This document shows, one piece after another, positions 1-7,620 of a stretch of 64,000 nucleotides of DNA. The position numbers and the translations under genes are program-made. The notes beneath the pieces were generated by a model. It was not told the DNA's origin. It searched no databases and saw nothing but the letters and a program-made list of their open reading frames with translations. Positions within the stretch are counted from its first letter, which is position 1; each line of letters opens with the position of its first letter. The DNA is from a bacterium (GTDB lineage Bacteria; SZUA-79; Acidulodesulfobacterales; Acidulodesulfobacteraceae): positions 1,120,899 through 1,184,898 of the forward strand of contig JAJYYR010000001.1 of the NCBI GenBank assembly GCA_021800805.1, in the 5' to 3' direction.

Positions 1-112
1 GAGGAATCATAGATTTGGGCGGATGAACGCCGCATCCCGTCAAGATAACAGGCAGTAATAATGCAGAGGTTAAGACCAACAAAGAAAAAACCGTATTTAG
101 TTTTATTTTCAT
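1..112 (-). CDS. flgH: Flagellar L-ring lipoprotein FlgH (N-terminal fragment, runs off the left edge)
   Basis: Only the first 37 codons are inside the window. They encode a lysine-poor hydrophobic signal sequence ending in a lipobox (Leu-Thr-Gly-Cys, Cys27), followed by a Pro-containing mature start, as in FlgH, the outer-membrane L-ring lipoprotein of the flagellar basal body. The ATG is preceded by AAAGGACAAT on the minus strand, a usable ribosome binding site, and lies 24 bases after the flgA stop. The assignment rests on the lipobox plus position: flgH follows flgA/flgG in many Gram-negative genomes. The fragment is too short for domain evidence, so another outer-membrane lipoprotein cannot be excluded. 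Confidence 0.72.
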   Translation of the reverse strand, partial: MKIKLNTVFSLLVLTSALLLPVILTGCGVHPPKSMIP

Positions 113-136
113 ATTGTCCTTTTTAATTATCTAAAC

Positions 137-895
137 TTATCTGACTTCGACTATTTTGTCCGATTTTACTACGCAGTTTAGAACCGTCCCCGATTCGACG
201 TTTTTTACCCTTATTAACGAATTTTGCGCCCCCGCCTGAAGCGCCATTCCTTTTGTTTTTAAAATTAATCCGTTTTTTTTATAAATAATGTTTACCGTAT
301 TTCCAAAATTTATTATTCTTTTTCTCTCCGTATTTGCTTTAGTTAAAGCCGAACCTGCCGCAATAAAAAATTTAGCCTCCCTTCCGGCTATGTTTTCACT
401 TTTTAGATAATAACCGTCATTTAAACTATTAATATTTTTATACGATATTTTAACGTCGCCGGGCTTTATAATTTGAAATTTGCCGATTGTTTCGGAAGCA
501 ACCGCGACCGGAGCATAAATTAGGGTTTTAAACGTAATATCGTCTATACCTTGAATGGCGCCGTTATTTTTATTTAATAGTTTTATTACCGCCGTGTGAT
601 AACCCGAATATTTTACATCGTTGATTTCAACTTTAACCGAGTAACCTTTTAATTCTGCCGCCGAAATTTTAAACGGAATATTATAAGCAAAATCGGTGAA
701 ATGAAAATATTTTTTAAATCTTAAAGGTATCTTGTCTATATAGAATTGGACGATCATTTTCCTTAACGGCGAATAATCGGTCAGACCCCCGCCTTCCCGT
801 TTAATGCCGCTGGAATAATGACCTTTCACGGCATAAGCCGCCTGCGCCTGAGTCAAAAACAAAAGTAAAAAAGCAAAGCCTATTTTTTTAAGCAT
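137..895 (-). CDS. flgA: Flagellar P-ring assembly protein FlgA
   Basis: A 252-residue periplasmic protein with a clear signal peptide (MLKKIGFAFLLLFLTQAQA). FlgA is the chaperone that helps FlgI assemble the P ring around the rod. The C-terminal half (about 130-252) looks like the SAF/FlgA domain: residues near VASETIGKFQIIKPGDVKI, then IIKPGD/GYYLKSENIAGREAKF and a final pair of beta-rich repeats ending VKNVESGTVLNCVV. Length is normal for the family. It sits between flgG and flgH in the flgFGAH operon, which fits its role. FlgI, its client, is not in the window and probably lies beyond the left edge. Confidence 0.88.
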   Translation of the reverse strand: MLKKIGFAFLLLFLTQAQAAYAVKGHYSSGIKREGGGLTDYSPLRKMIVQFYIDKIPLRFKKYFHFTDFAYNIPFKISAAELKGYSVKVEINDVKYSGYHTAVIKLLNKNNGAIQGIDDITFKTLIYAPVAVASETIGKFQIIKPGDVKISYKNINSLNDGYYLKSENIAGREAKFFIAAGSALTKANTERKRIINFGNTVNIIYKKNGLILKTKGMALQAGAQNSLIRVKNVESGTVLNCVVKSDKIVEVR

Positions 896-920
896 ATATT
901 TGTTGAGTCCGTTAAATTCA

Positions 921-1706
921 TTACGGTATCAAGCCGCTCATAGTCTGAAGCATCTGGTTTGCGGCGGTAATCGCTTTAGAGTCTATCGTATAGGCATTCT
1001 GAGCGGTTATCATAGACACCATCTGCCCTACCAAATTTACGTTGGACATTTCAAGAAACCCCTGCTGAATAGTGCCGAGCCCGTTTTGGTTAGGCGTGCC
1101 TATCTGCGGAACGCCGGAGGCGGAAGTCTGCGCATAAAGATTATCGCCTAAACTGCTAAGTCCCGCAGGATTTATAAAATTAACGAGCGTTATAGTTCCA
1201 ACCTGCGCCGGATTAGTCTGTCCGGAAATCGCCGCCGAAACGGTTCCGTTGTTTGAAATAGTTACCGAAGTAGCGTTAGGCGGTATCGTGATGGGCGGAA
1301 CAAGCTGATTGCCGTTTGCATCTACCAACTGACCCTGCGAATTAGCCTGAAAAGTTCCGTCTCTAGTGTATGCGGTTTCTCCATTTGGCATCTGTATCTG
1401 AAAAAAACCCTGTCCCGAAATTGCCAAATCTAAAGGATTTGACGTCTGCTGAAGGTCGCCCTGCGTAAATTCTTTTTCTATGGATGATACCTTAGTGCCG
1501 AGACCGATTTGAATGCCGGCGGGAGATTGGGTATATTGCGAAGAATAGGCTCCGGGAGATTTTACCGTTTGATAAAACAAGTCCTCGAAATTAACCCTCG
1601 ATTCTTTGTACCCCGTCGTATTGGTGTTTGCGAGATTGTTTGCGATATTGTCTATTTCTATCTGCTGCGCTTCCATGCCGGTCGAGGCGGTCCATAAAGC
1701 TCTCAT
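921..1706 (-). CDS. flgG: Flagellar distal rod protein FlgG
   Basis: 261 residues, the standard FlgG length. The N terminus has the rod/hook signature (MRALWTASTGMEAQQIEIDN then NIANNLANTNTTGYKESR) and the C terminus has the matching amphipathic segment (SNVNLVGQMVSMITAQNAY) found in axial proteins. The middle holds the FlgG-type FFQIQMPNGETAYTRDGTF motif. FlgG forms the distal rod of the basal body and is exported by the flagellar type III apparatus without a cleaved signal. It lies 36 bases downstream of flgF in the same operon and 25 bases upstream of flgA. Confidence 0.95.
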   Translation of the reverse strand: MRALWTASTGMEAQQIEIDNIANNLANTNTTGYKESRVNFEDLFYQTVKSPGAYSSQYTQSPAGIQIGLGTKVSSIEKEFTQGDLQQTSNPLDLAISGQGFFQIQMPNGETAYTRDGTFQANSQGQLVDANGNQLVPPITIPPNATSVTISNNGTVSAAISGQTNPAQVGTITLVNFINPAGLSSLGDNLYAQTSASGVPQIGTPNQNGLGTIQQGFLEMSNVNLVGQMVSMITAQNAYTIDSKAITAANQMLQTMSGLIP

Positions 1707-1742
1707 CTTCTAAAATTTCCTCCGTGATTATAATTTTAAATG

Positions 1743-2519
1743 TTAAACTGCCGCTCCTATCGTGTTAATAGCGGTATTATTAACCTGAGAATAAGATTTT
1801 AAAACCTGAATCATATTGTTATAAGTTTCCGAAACGTTAATCATCTGGACCATACCTTTTATCTCGTTAACGTTGGATTCTTCGACGTATCCCTGAAGCA
1901 TATCGGGGTTTTCGTTCTGAACCGGCGCTCCCGAGCTTTTTGTCGCCGAAAACAAGGTATCGCCGTATTTGGATAAATTTTCGGGATTTTTAAAATTAAC
2001 CGTCAAAATTCTGCCGGAATATAATTCGTTGTTCGTCATGGGGTCGGTAAGGTTTATTATGCCGGAATCGGTAATGGTTACGTTTGAACCTCTTTCATTT
2101 AGAAAAATGGGTTTTTTGTCGGTATTCATTACGGGAAAACCTTCCTGATTTACGAGTTCTCCCGCCTGATTTAAAGAAAACGCTCCGTTTCTCGTATATT
2201 TAAATCCGCCCGGAGTTTGAACGACGAAATATCCGGCGCCTTTCATTGCAAGGTCAAGCCTGTTGCCCGTTTTTTTTAACGATCCTTGAGACATATCGAC
2301 GTAAGTATTGAGGGTTATAGGATATGCCTTATCGACCAACGGTTTATCGTCGCCCGAATTTAAGGCGGAAACGGCTTTCGGGGATAAAAATTCCGCAAAA
2401 GTAACGCCGCTACTCTTATACCCAACCGTATTAACGTTAGATATATTGTTGGTAATCACGGCCAACTTTCTCTCTTCCGCCAATATCCCGCTAAGAGCTA
2501 CATAAGAACCGCCGTTCAT
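1743..2519 (-). CDS. flgF: Flagellar basal-body rod protein FlgF
   Basis: 258 residues with the axial-protein N terminus (GSYVALSGILAEERKLAVIT, NNISNVNTVGYKSSGVTF) and C terminus (ESNVNEIKGMVQMINVSETY). It is homologous to FlgG but has the FlgF-like start and slightly divergent motifs. FlgF is the proximal rod subunit next to FlgG. It is the first gene of flgF-flgG-flgA-flgH. The ATG is preceded by AAAGAGGAGTATTA, a strong ribosome binding site. A sigma-54 promoter lies 49 bases upstream. Confidence 0.9.
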   Translation of the reverse strand: MNGGSYVALSGILAEERKLAVITNNISNVNTVGYKSSGVTFAEFLSPKAVSALNSGDDKPLVDKAYPITLNTYVDMSQGSLKKTGNRLDLAMKGAGYFVVQTPGGFKYTRNGAFSLNQAGELVNQEGFPVMNTDKKPIFLNERGSNVTITDSGIINLTDPMTNNELYSGRILTVNFKNPENLSKYGDTLFSATKSSGAPVQNENPDMLQGYVEESNVNEIKGMVQMINVSETYNNMIQVLKSYSQVNNTAINTIGAAV

Positions 2520-2567
2520 TAATACTCCTCTTTAAAAGATAAATATAAATATAACTGCTATAAAAAA

Positions 2568-2583
2568 TGCAATAAATATGCCA
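2568..2583 (-). promoter_or_regulatory. Sigma-54 (-24/-12) promoter of flgFGAH
   Basis: On the minus strand the site reads TGGCATATTTATTGCA, with the -24 GG and -12 GC at exact spacing for RpoN. It ends 49 bases before the flgF ATG. The same hexamer and spacing recur upstream of fliL, flgD and flgB, which makes a chance match unlikely. Confidence 0.85.
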
Positions 2584-2608
2584 AAACAAAAAAGGAAAGG
2601 AAAGACAG

Positions 2609-2745
2609 CAAAAAAGGGGACAGATATTTTTTATTTTCGGGCAAAAAAGCCCGCAAACGCAGTCTGCTGTAAGAAAATAAATAAATCTGTCCCCTTTTTT
2701 GACAGTCTGCTGTAAGAAAATAAATAAATCTGTCCCCTTTTTTGA
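2609..2745. repeat. Imperfect inverted element plus 43-bp tandem duplication (GGGGACAG ends)
   Basis: A left arm containing AAAAAAGGGGACAGAT (about 2610-2625) is mirrored by a right arm ATCTGTCCCCTTTTTT (about 2685-2700). A perfect inner hairpin CGGGC-AAAAAA-GCCCG lies at 2638-2653. The right arm is then duplicated exactly: the 43-bp unit starting CAGTCTGCTGTAAG occupies 2660-2702 and again 2703-2745 with no mismatch. The GGGGACAG/CTGTCCCC ends match the 24-bp palindromes elsewhere in the window. It looks like a small non-coding repeat or miniature element; no transposase is nearby. Confidence 0.8.
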
Positions 2746-2903
2746 AATAGGAAAAATATTCCGCAATTATTTAAAAAATTATTTAATACGGGGGAAAAAT
2801 ATACCGAATAAGAATTTTATTGATAATAAATAGGGAATTAATATACAATATTTAATCGCAACGATAGTTAAAAAAACGGATTTGCTTAAAAAAAATTATT
2901 TCT

Positions 2904-3227
2904 ATGGATAGAAAAAAACTTGCTATTATTATTACGACCGATAAATATATGAACCATATTTCCGGTTTAATCGAAGCGGCGGCAAAAAAAGATTGCGTCG
3001 TGTCCGTTTTCATTATGGATAAAGGGGTTTTTTTGACGGAAAATAAAGAATTCGTTTTACTTATTGAAAAATACAGGTCTAATATCGATAAAGTTTCCGT
3101 TTGCGAACATTCCTGCAACGTTAATGAAGTAATATCGCGCATAGACGAATTTAACTATGCGTCGCAATTCGAAAATGCAAAGATGATAAGCGGGCTTGAA
3201 GAAAAAGATAGAGCGTTATTATTTTAA
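2904..3227 (+). CDS. Small DsrE-like protein
   Basis: 107 residues with an N-terminal pattern typical of the DsrE/DsrF/TusD fold: KKLAIIITTDKYMNHISGLI followed by AAAKKDCVVSVFIMDKGVFL, i.e. a beta strand, a helix and a second strand with a cysteine (Cys31). Two more cysteines are at 67 and 71. DsrE-like proteins handle sulfur or act as small accessory proteins; no specific role can be assigned. It precedes the PilZ gene by 22 bases, so the two probably share a transcript. No good Shine-Dalgarno is visible before this ATG, so the start is uncertain. Confidence 0.6.
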   Translation: MDRKKLAIIITTDKYMNHISGLIEAAAKKDCVVSVFIMDKGVFLTENKEFVLLIEKYRSNIDKVSVCEHSCNVNEVISRIDEFNYASQFENAKMISGLEEKDRALLF

Positions 3228-3249
3228 CTAATTATAAATAACGGAAATT

Positions 3250-3969
3250 ATGTTCGATATCAAAAAACTAAAAGAAAATCCCGATATAAATATATATTCT
3301 AAAAAACAGGAGATTAACGCCATACTCAAGGGATTTGCCAACCAGAAAAAACCGCTTATTATTTACGCCGTTCCTTTTAACGACGAATATACCACGAATA
3401 TTCTCAAGATAAAAGAAGACTATATGACTATAGATTCTATGATTCCTAAATCAGGCAATTTAAAGCTTATAGAGTCTTCGTATATTAAGGTTACTTTTAA
3501 ATTTGGCAGCAATGAACATTTTTTCCTTTCAAAATTGTATAATTACGAAAAAGATAAAGAATATTTCGTTTTCGATATTTATAAACCTATTGAGATATTA
3601 TCTTTAGAAAAAAGAAAATTTTTCAGGATAGAACCTTCCTTAAACGAACCCGTAAAGGTTTCTTTCTTTTTAAACAATAAATATTTCGAAACAAAACTGT
3701 TCGATCTGTCGGGAGAAGGATTATCTTTTTTATTAGACTTCCCATTAGAAAAACATACCGTCTTAGAAAACGTAAAAATTCAATTTCCGTGCGGACTGCC
3801 TGAAATTACGGTAAGATTTGAAATCAGGTCCGTTTCGAGATTAGATAATCTTAAATATAAAGTAGGGGCTCGGGCTATTAACTTAAAACCCGCCCCGCAG
3901 GATGTTTTATTTAAGTATATATTTAAAAGACAGAGGGAAATCGTCGCCGCTATGAAAGGAACGGTTTAG
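3250..3969 (+). CDS. PilZ-domain c-di-GMP receptor, flagellar-brake (YcgR) type
   Basis: 239 residues in two parts. An N-terminal beta-rich region (about 15-115) resembles the YcgR/flagellar-brake domain. A C-terminal PilZ domain starts with the c-di-GMP-binding RxxxR motif (RKFFR, 122-126) and has the second motif DLSGEG at 152-157, matching D/NxSxxG. Both binding motifs are intact, so nucleotide binding is likely. The YcgR class slows or biases the flagellar motor when c-di-GMP rises. The position beside the flagellar clusters supports this. Its 3' end overlaps the convergent flhB-like gene by 20 bases. Confidence 0.85.
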   Translation: MFDIKKLKENPDINIYSKKQEINAILKGFANQKKPLIIYAVPFNDEYTTNILKIKEDYMTIDSMIPKSGNLKLIESSYIKVTFKFGSNEHFFLSKLYNYEKDKEYFVFDIYKPIEILSLEKRKFFRIEPSLNEPVKVSFFLNNKYFETKLFDLSGEGLSFLLDFPLEKHTVLENVKIQFPCGLPEITVRFEIRSVSRLDNLKYKVGARAINLKPAPQDVLFKYIFKRQREIVAAMKGTV

Positions 3970-4240
3970 CGGCTTTTTCGTTTAATTTGTGCAGAAATGC
4001 AAAAATACCGGCTATTACTTTATAAAGTTCGGGCGGAATTTCTTCATAAATATCCAGTCCGTCGAGTATATCGGCGAGGGCGCTATTTTTAGTTATCGGT
4101 ATATTCTCTTTTTTTGCGATTTCGATTATTTTTTCGGCAAGTTCTCCTCTGCCCTTGGCTACGACTACCGGAGCATTATTCTTTTTTGAGTCGTACCTCA
4201 GAGCAGATGCCTTAGCATATTTAGATTTAGATTCTTTCAT
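3950..4240 (-). CDS. Stand-alone FlhB C-terminal-domain homologue
   Basis: 96 residues matching the cytoplasmic C-terminal domain of FlhB: YDSKKNNAPVVVAKGRGELA aligns with YDNKKYNAPVVLAKGADNLA of the full FlhB encoded at 19409-20494, and IPPELYKVIAGIFAFLHKLN aligns with IPASLYKAVAEILAHLYTTN. It lacks the membrane part and the NPTH autocleavage motif, and so corresponds only to the fragment after the cleavage point. Such small FlhB-like proteins occur next to FliK-like genes in other bacteria and can substitute for the cleaved FlhB fragment. It overlaps the upstream FliK-like gene by 14 bases and is the last gene of the fliL unit. Confidence 0.85.
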   Translation of the reverse strand: MKESKSKYAKASALRYDSKKNNAPVVVAKGRGELAEKIIEIAKKENIPITKNSALADILDGLDIYEEIPPELYKVIAGIFAFLHKLNEKAAKPFLS

Positions 4241-5213
4241 TTATTATTCTCCCTTCCGAAAACATTTCTACGCCGGCGCCGGCTTCTGATCCGAATATCC
4301 TCTTTCCCGCATCGTCTTTTAAATCTTTGCTTCCCGGGTTGTTAAAAGATACTTCTTTAAGGGTTATTCCGTTTTCGGACATCATTTTCCTAAATGATTC
4401 AAGATTTTTGTTTATAAGTTCCCTTGCGGCATCAGAACATTCCTGAAATTTAACGCTCAATAATTTATCGGAATAATACGAAAACAGCTTAATATGCCCT
4501 AAAGAATTAAATTCCGTTTCAAACATCAGCATATATTTTTTTGAAGAAGAGCTTAACCGCTTTTTTTTATCGGGGGCGTCTTTTATATAAGAATTATGAT
4601 CGGACGTTAAAATAACGGAGCCGAAACCGAGCGCCGCGCCAAAATTAATATGGATAAACAAAAAATTGCCCTTTACGGAAGCGGTTATGCTTTGAACGGA
4701 GATATTTGAACCTAACGTTAAAAACGATTCGAACGTAGTCCCCTTAAAATTTTCGGAAAATGCTTTATTATATAAATCAAGAGCTTTTTGAATATTAAGA
4801 TTATTCGAAGAATCCGCTACGACTTTAAATACTATTTCCACGCCGCCGTTACCGGCACCCGCGCCTTCATTATTTACGGTATTAATATTGCTTTTAACCG
4901 CGCTTTCGAGCCTGAGCCTGACAGGAATGTTGAAATTACCGTCGAACGCCTTACCTAAGGCAAATTCATCGTAAAGTTCTCCCGGAATAACCGCGGCAAG
5001 CAGTTTGCCGTTAATACTTAATATTCCGTTTAAAGAACCTCCTCCGCCTGCCGAAACGTCTATTAAGTCTGCTTCTATTATGTTTCCCGGTTTTAATATT
5101 TTTAAAAGCGAAGACGTTATTTTTTCCTTAATAATTAAGGAAATGTCGGAAGCCTCGATATTTCCGGCGCTTAAACGTCCTGCCGAAACAGCTTGTTCGA
5201 CCATAAAATTCAC
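4227..5213 (-). CDS. FliK-like protein (second hook-length-control-type protein)
   Basis: 328 residues, Ser/Asn/Gly-containing in the middle, with a C-terminal region (about 225-300) of the Flg_hook type: MLMFETEFNSLGHIKLFSYY followed by a strand, then a helix RELINKNLESFRKMMSENGI and LKEVSF. This is the arrangement of the FliK C-terminal domain that contacts FlhB. A canonical FliK is encoded separately at 26846-28759, so this is a paralogue or a divergent relative. It sits directly before the FlhB C-terminal homologue, which suggests the two act together in export switching. Function is inferred. Confidence 0.6.
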   Translation of the reverse strand: MNFMVEQAVSAGRLSAGNIEASDISLIIKEKITSSLLKILKPGNIIEADLIDVSAGGGGSLNGILSINGKLLAAVIPGELYDEFALGKAFDGNFNIPVRLRLESAVKSNINTVNNEGAGAGNGGVEIVFKVVADSSNNLNIQKALDLYNKAFSENFKGTTFESFLTLGSNISVQSITASVKGNFLFIHINFGAALGFGSVILTSDHNSYIKDAPDKKKRLSSSSKKYMLMFETEFNSLGHIKLFSYYSDKLLSVKFQECSDAARELINKNLESFRKMMSENGITLKEVSFNNPGSKDLKDDAGKRIFGSEAGAGVEMFSEGRIINERI

Positions 5214-5494
5214 ACCACTAAATCTATATGTTCTTTATTTTCTTTTTCTTTTTTATTATTTTCTTCTTCCCCCTTGCTTTTATCTTTTTCTTTGCGGTTT
5301 TTATCTTTATCGTTAACCGGCTCGAGCGTTTCGCTTAATTCGACCACGGTATTTAAAGCGGCTTCATCGATATTTTCCATTTCCTTCTGAATTATATTAT
5401 TTGAATTTACGGCTAAAACATGTGAAGTCGAAGCTATTTTTTCGACGGAAGGCATATTGGTAATAATTTGTTGAAGCTCAACCGTGTCTATCAT
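5210..5494 (-). CDS. Small highly charged protein, flagellar-operon associated
   Basis: 94 residues: a short N-terminal part (MIDTVELQQIITNMPSVEKI), a helix-prone middle, and a lysine/glutamate-rich low-complexity tail ending KEHIDLVV. Small proteins of this type, with a charged middle and a short hydrophobic end, are seen in flagellar operons of several Gram-negatives, but no function is known to me. The stop overlaps the FliK-like start by four bases, so translation is probably coupled. It could be a chaperone or adaptor for its neighbours; that is speculation. Confidence 0.6.
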   Translation of the reverse strand: MIDTVELQQIITNMPSVEKIASTSHVLAVNSNNIIQKEMENIDEAALNTVVELSETLEPVNDKDKNRKEKDKSKGEEENNKKEKENKEHIDLVV

Positions 5495-5510
5495 AACATA
5501 AATACGTTAG

Positions 5511-6236
5511 TTAAGACGTTAAATAGTTAAAAATACTTTCAATATTTATAACGGAATAAAACTTTCCTTCGGCATTTTCAAAAACGCCCGTCGTTATATT
5601 ATTTGAATTTTTAAATTTAAACGATGAAGAAGGGATAAGATTTTTGTTTTTAATATTCGTTATATTTTTTATTTCGCTTATAGATAAGCCGAAAAATTTA
5701 TTCTCGTAAATACATATGACGATATATTTTAATAAAGATTTAGTATCCATAGCTCCGTTTACTATTATAGAAAAATCGTAAACCGGCACCATTCGGTTTC
5801 TATACAATATTATTCCGAGATGACCCGCTTTTTTAGAAAAAATATTAACGGGAGTTTTATATTTTATTATTTCGTTTATATTTAAAGAAGGAAGCGCGTA
5901 AAAAGAACTTCCCGACACAAAAGTGAAATAGGAAACTTCTCTTTCGGGTTCAAGTTTAAATTCCTGCTTTACCGAAAAAACCGGCGAAACCGCGTTACCC
6001 GCTTTATTCGCCGAAGGAACGATATGTATGTCTAACGCTTTAGCCGGAACGGAAACGACTGGAACGTCTTTATCCGGAGTCAGAAGCCTATCTACGGGAT
6101 AAGACAGTATAACCGCAGATCTTTCAGTTTCGACGGGATTTTTTTTGTCTAATAAATCGTCTATCCACGGCGTTACAAGGTCAGAACCTACCGCCCGAGA
6201 ACTTTTTAAATCATATAAATTAAAAGTTTTATTCAT
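5511..6236 (-). CDS. Divergent CheW-domain protein
   Basis: 241 residues. The first 100 are poorly conserved (Pro/Val-rich). The second half (about 100-240) follows the CheW beta-barrel order: SYFTFVSGSSFYALPSLNIN, then GIILYRNRMVPVYDFSIIV, KYIVICIYENKFFGLSISEI and a final SVINIESIF. CheW proteins link receptors to the kinase CheA. A canonical CheW is encoded two genes upstream, so this one is an extra or specialised coupling protein. It overlaps the parA-like gene by eight bases. ParA-like/CheW-like pairs in chemotaxis operons are known to place receptor arrays at the cell pole, so this protein may be the array-side partner. Confidence 0.7.
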   Translation of the reverse strand: MNKTFNLYDLKSSRAVGSDLVTPWIDDLLDKKNPVETERSAVILSYPVDRLLTPDKDVPVVSVPAKALDIHIVPSANKAGNAVSPVFSVKQEFKLEPEREVSYFTFVSGSSFYALPSLNINEIIKYKTPVNIFSKKAGHLGIILYRNRMVPVYDFSIIVNGAMDTKSLLKYIVICIYENKFFGLSISEIKNITNIKNKNLIPSSSFKFKNSNNITTGVFENAEGKFYSVINIESIFNYLTS

Positions 6237-7044
6237 CTTTTACCCTCCCTGCGTTTAATCCGTTACCGGAACCCTCTATTATTTCCCGCGCGACGTTAAT
6301 ATAATCGAGCGCTCCCCTCGAATGGACGTCGATATAAGTAAGGGGCTTTCTTATCATGCTTGCGTCCCTAAATCTTGTATCTATATTGATTATACTATTA
6401 AAGTGCGTATCTTTATACTTATTTTTAAAATAATCCAGCGATTTGAGGGAAGAATTAGTTCTCCTGTCGAACATAGTAATCAATAATCTATAAGTGCATT
6501 GCGAATCTAATGCTTTTTCAATTTTTTCTATGGTAGAAAGCAATAAATCCACCCCTCTTGCCGATAAAAAATCGGACATTACCGGAATAATAACTTCGTC
6601 GCTCGCCGCAACCGCGCTTATGAGAAGAACGCTCAACGCCGGCGAAGAATCTATTATTATATAGTCGTAATTATCGTAAAAAAACTTTAATTTTTCCTTG
6701 AGCTTTAATCCTCCGCCTTTAGAAACGGACAATTCGGCTTCTATTCTTGCAAGGTTGATATTTGAAGGAATAAGGTCTATGCAGCCGCTGTTTTTAAGCC
6801 TATATTTATTGATAACGGCTTCATTCGGACTGAAGGAATCGGACATTATTAAATTCGCTACGGAATATTCTAATTTTTCCGGTTCGACGGCAAGATGATT
6901 TGTAAGACTTGCCTGAGGGTCAAGATCGACAAGGAGTACCCTGTATCCAAAAATAGACAGGGAACTCCCCAGAGTAATTGCGGTAGTCGTTTTTCCTACG
7001 CCGCCTTTCTGGTTTGCCGTTGCAAAAACATACGGAGTTTTCAT
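6229..7044 (-). CDS. ParA/Soj-family ATPase, probable chemotaxis-array positioning protein
   Basis: 271 residues with the deviant Walker A motif NQKGGVGKTTT at 11-21, the switch I/II motif VDLDPQASLTNH, and IIIDSSPALSVLLISAV. These are hallmarks of ParA ATPases. It lacks a ParB gene beside it and lies between cheW and a CheW-like gene. In Vibrio and Rhodobacter, ParA-like proteins encoded in che operons (ParC, PpfA) localise chemotaxis proteins; the same role is likely here. Start ATG at 7044 is 28 bases after the cheW stop. Confidence 0.88.
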   Translation of the reverse strand: MKTPYVFATANQKGGVGKTTTAITLGSSLSIFGYRVLLVDLDPQASLTNHLAVEPEKLEYSVANLIMSDSFSPNEAVINKYRLKNSGCIDLIPSNINLARIEAELSVSKGGGLKLKEKLKFFYDNYDYIIIDSSPALSVLLISAVAASDEVIIPVMSDFLSARGVDLLLSTIEKIEKALDSQCTYRLLITMFDRRTNSSLKSLDYFKNKYKDTHFNSIINIDTRFRDASMIRKPLTYIDVHSRGALDYINVAREIIEGSGNGLNAGRVKDE

Positions 7045-7071
7045 AATGATTATAAAAACGCATAAATCAAA

Positions 7072-7596
7072 TCACTTTATCATACCTTCTATAAGCTTAT
7101 GTTCGCCGGTGGTAAATATCTTGTCTATGTCTAAAAGTATTATAAGCCTTTCGTCTAATTTGCCTACTCCTTTTATGTAGTCCGAGTCTAAACCGGCTAT
7201 TAAGGGCGGAGGGGGCTGAATAGTGGAGGAATTAATCCTTAAGACTTCGGAAACGCTGTCCACTATAAGGCCGATAGTCTTATTCATTATATTGACCACT
7301 ATAATTCTGGTTTCTTTAGTCGCTTCCTTGATGTTGAGGTGAAACTTTTTTCTTATATCGACTATAGGGATAACCCTGCCTCTTAAGTTGATTACTCCTT
7401 CGACAAAATCCGGAGCCTTAGGAACTTTGGTTATTTCGACCATCCTGTTTATTTCCTGAACTTTTAGAATGTCTAGGGCAAACTCTTCGTTGCCTAATTT
7501 AAAAGTAACAAGCTGGACGATTTCGTCTATTTTGGAACCGGTTTCGGTTCCCGCCGCGCCGCCTTTTTTATTTTCCGTCTCTTTATTATTTTCCAT
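7072..7596 (-). CDS. cheW: Chemotaxis coupling protein CheW
   Basis: 174 residues. After a charged N-terminal tail (about 28 residues) the CheW domain is complete: QLVTFKLGNEEFALDILKVQ, EINRMVEITKVPKAPDFVEG, VINLRGRVIPIVDIRKKFHL, RIIVVNIMNKTIGLIVDSVS and ERLIILLDIDKIF. CheW bridges chemoreceptors and CheA. The preceding gene is cheB, 24 bases away, with a GGAGGAAAACC ribosome binding site before the ATG. Confidence 0.95.
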   Translation of the reverse strand: MENNKETENKKGGAAGTETGSKIDEIVQLVTFKLGNEEFALDILKVQEINRMVEITKVPKAPDFVEGVINLRGRVIPIVDIRKKFHLNIKEATKETRIIVVNIMNKTIGLIVDSVSEVLRINSSTIQPPPPLIAGLDSDYIKGVGKLDERLIILLDIDKIFTTGEHKLIEGMIK

Positions 7597-7620
7597 AGGT
7601 TTTCCTCCAAGGGTTATATT

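Larger units (their letters stand above)
2520..2903. other. 384-bp intergenic region between flgF and the DsrE-like gene
   Basis: This gap separates two divergent genes. It contains the flgF sigma-54 promoter (2568-2583) and the repeat element at 2609-2745. The rest (2746-2903) is A+T-rich. I saw no convincing promoter for the rightward gene and no RNA gene. Confidence 0.7.

Noticed and set aside
2491..2766. Open frame of 91 codons on the minus strand over the flgF upstream region
   Set aside because: It is created by the 43-bp tandem repeats and the A+T-rich leader, overlaps the flgF promoter and start, and has Cys/Phe-rich non-protein-like composition.
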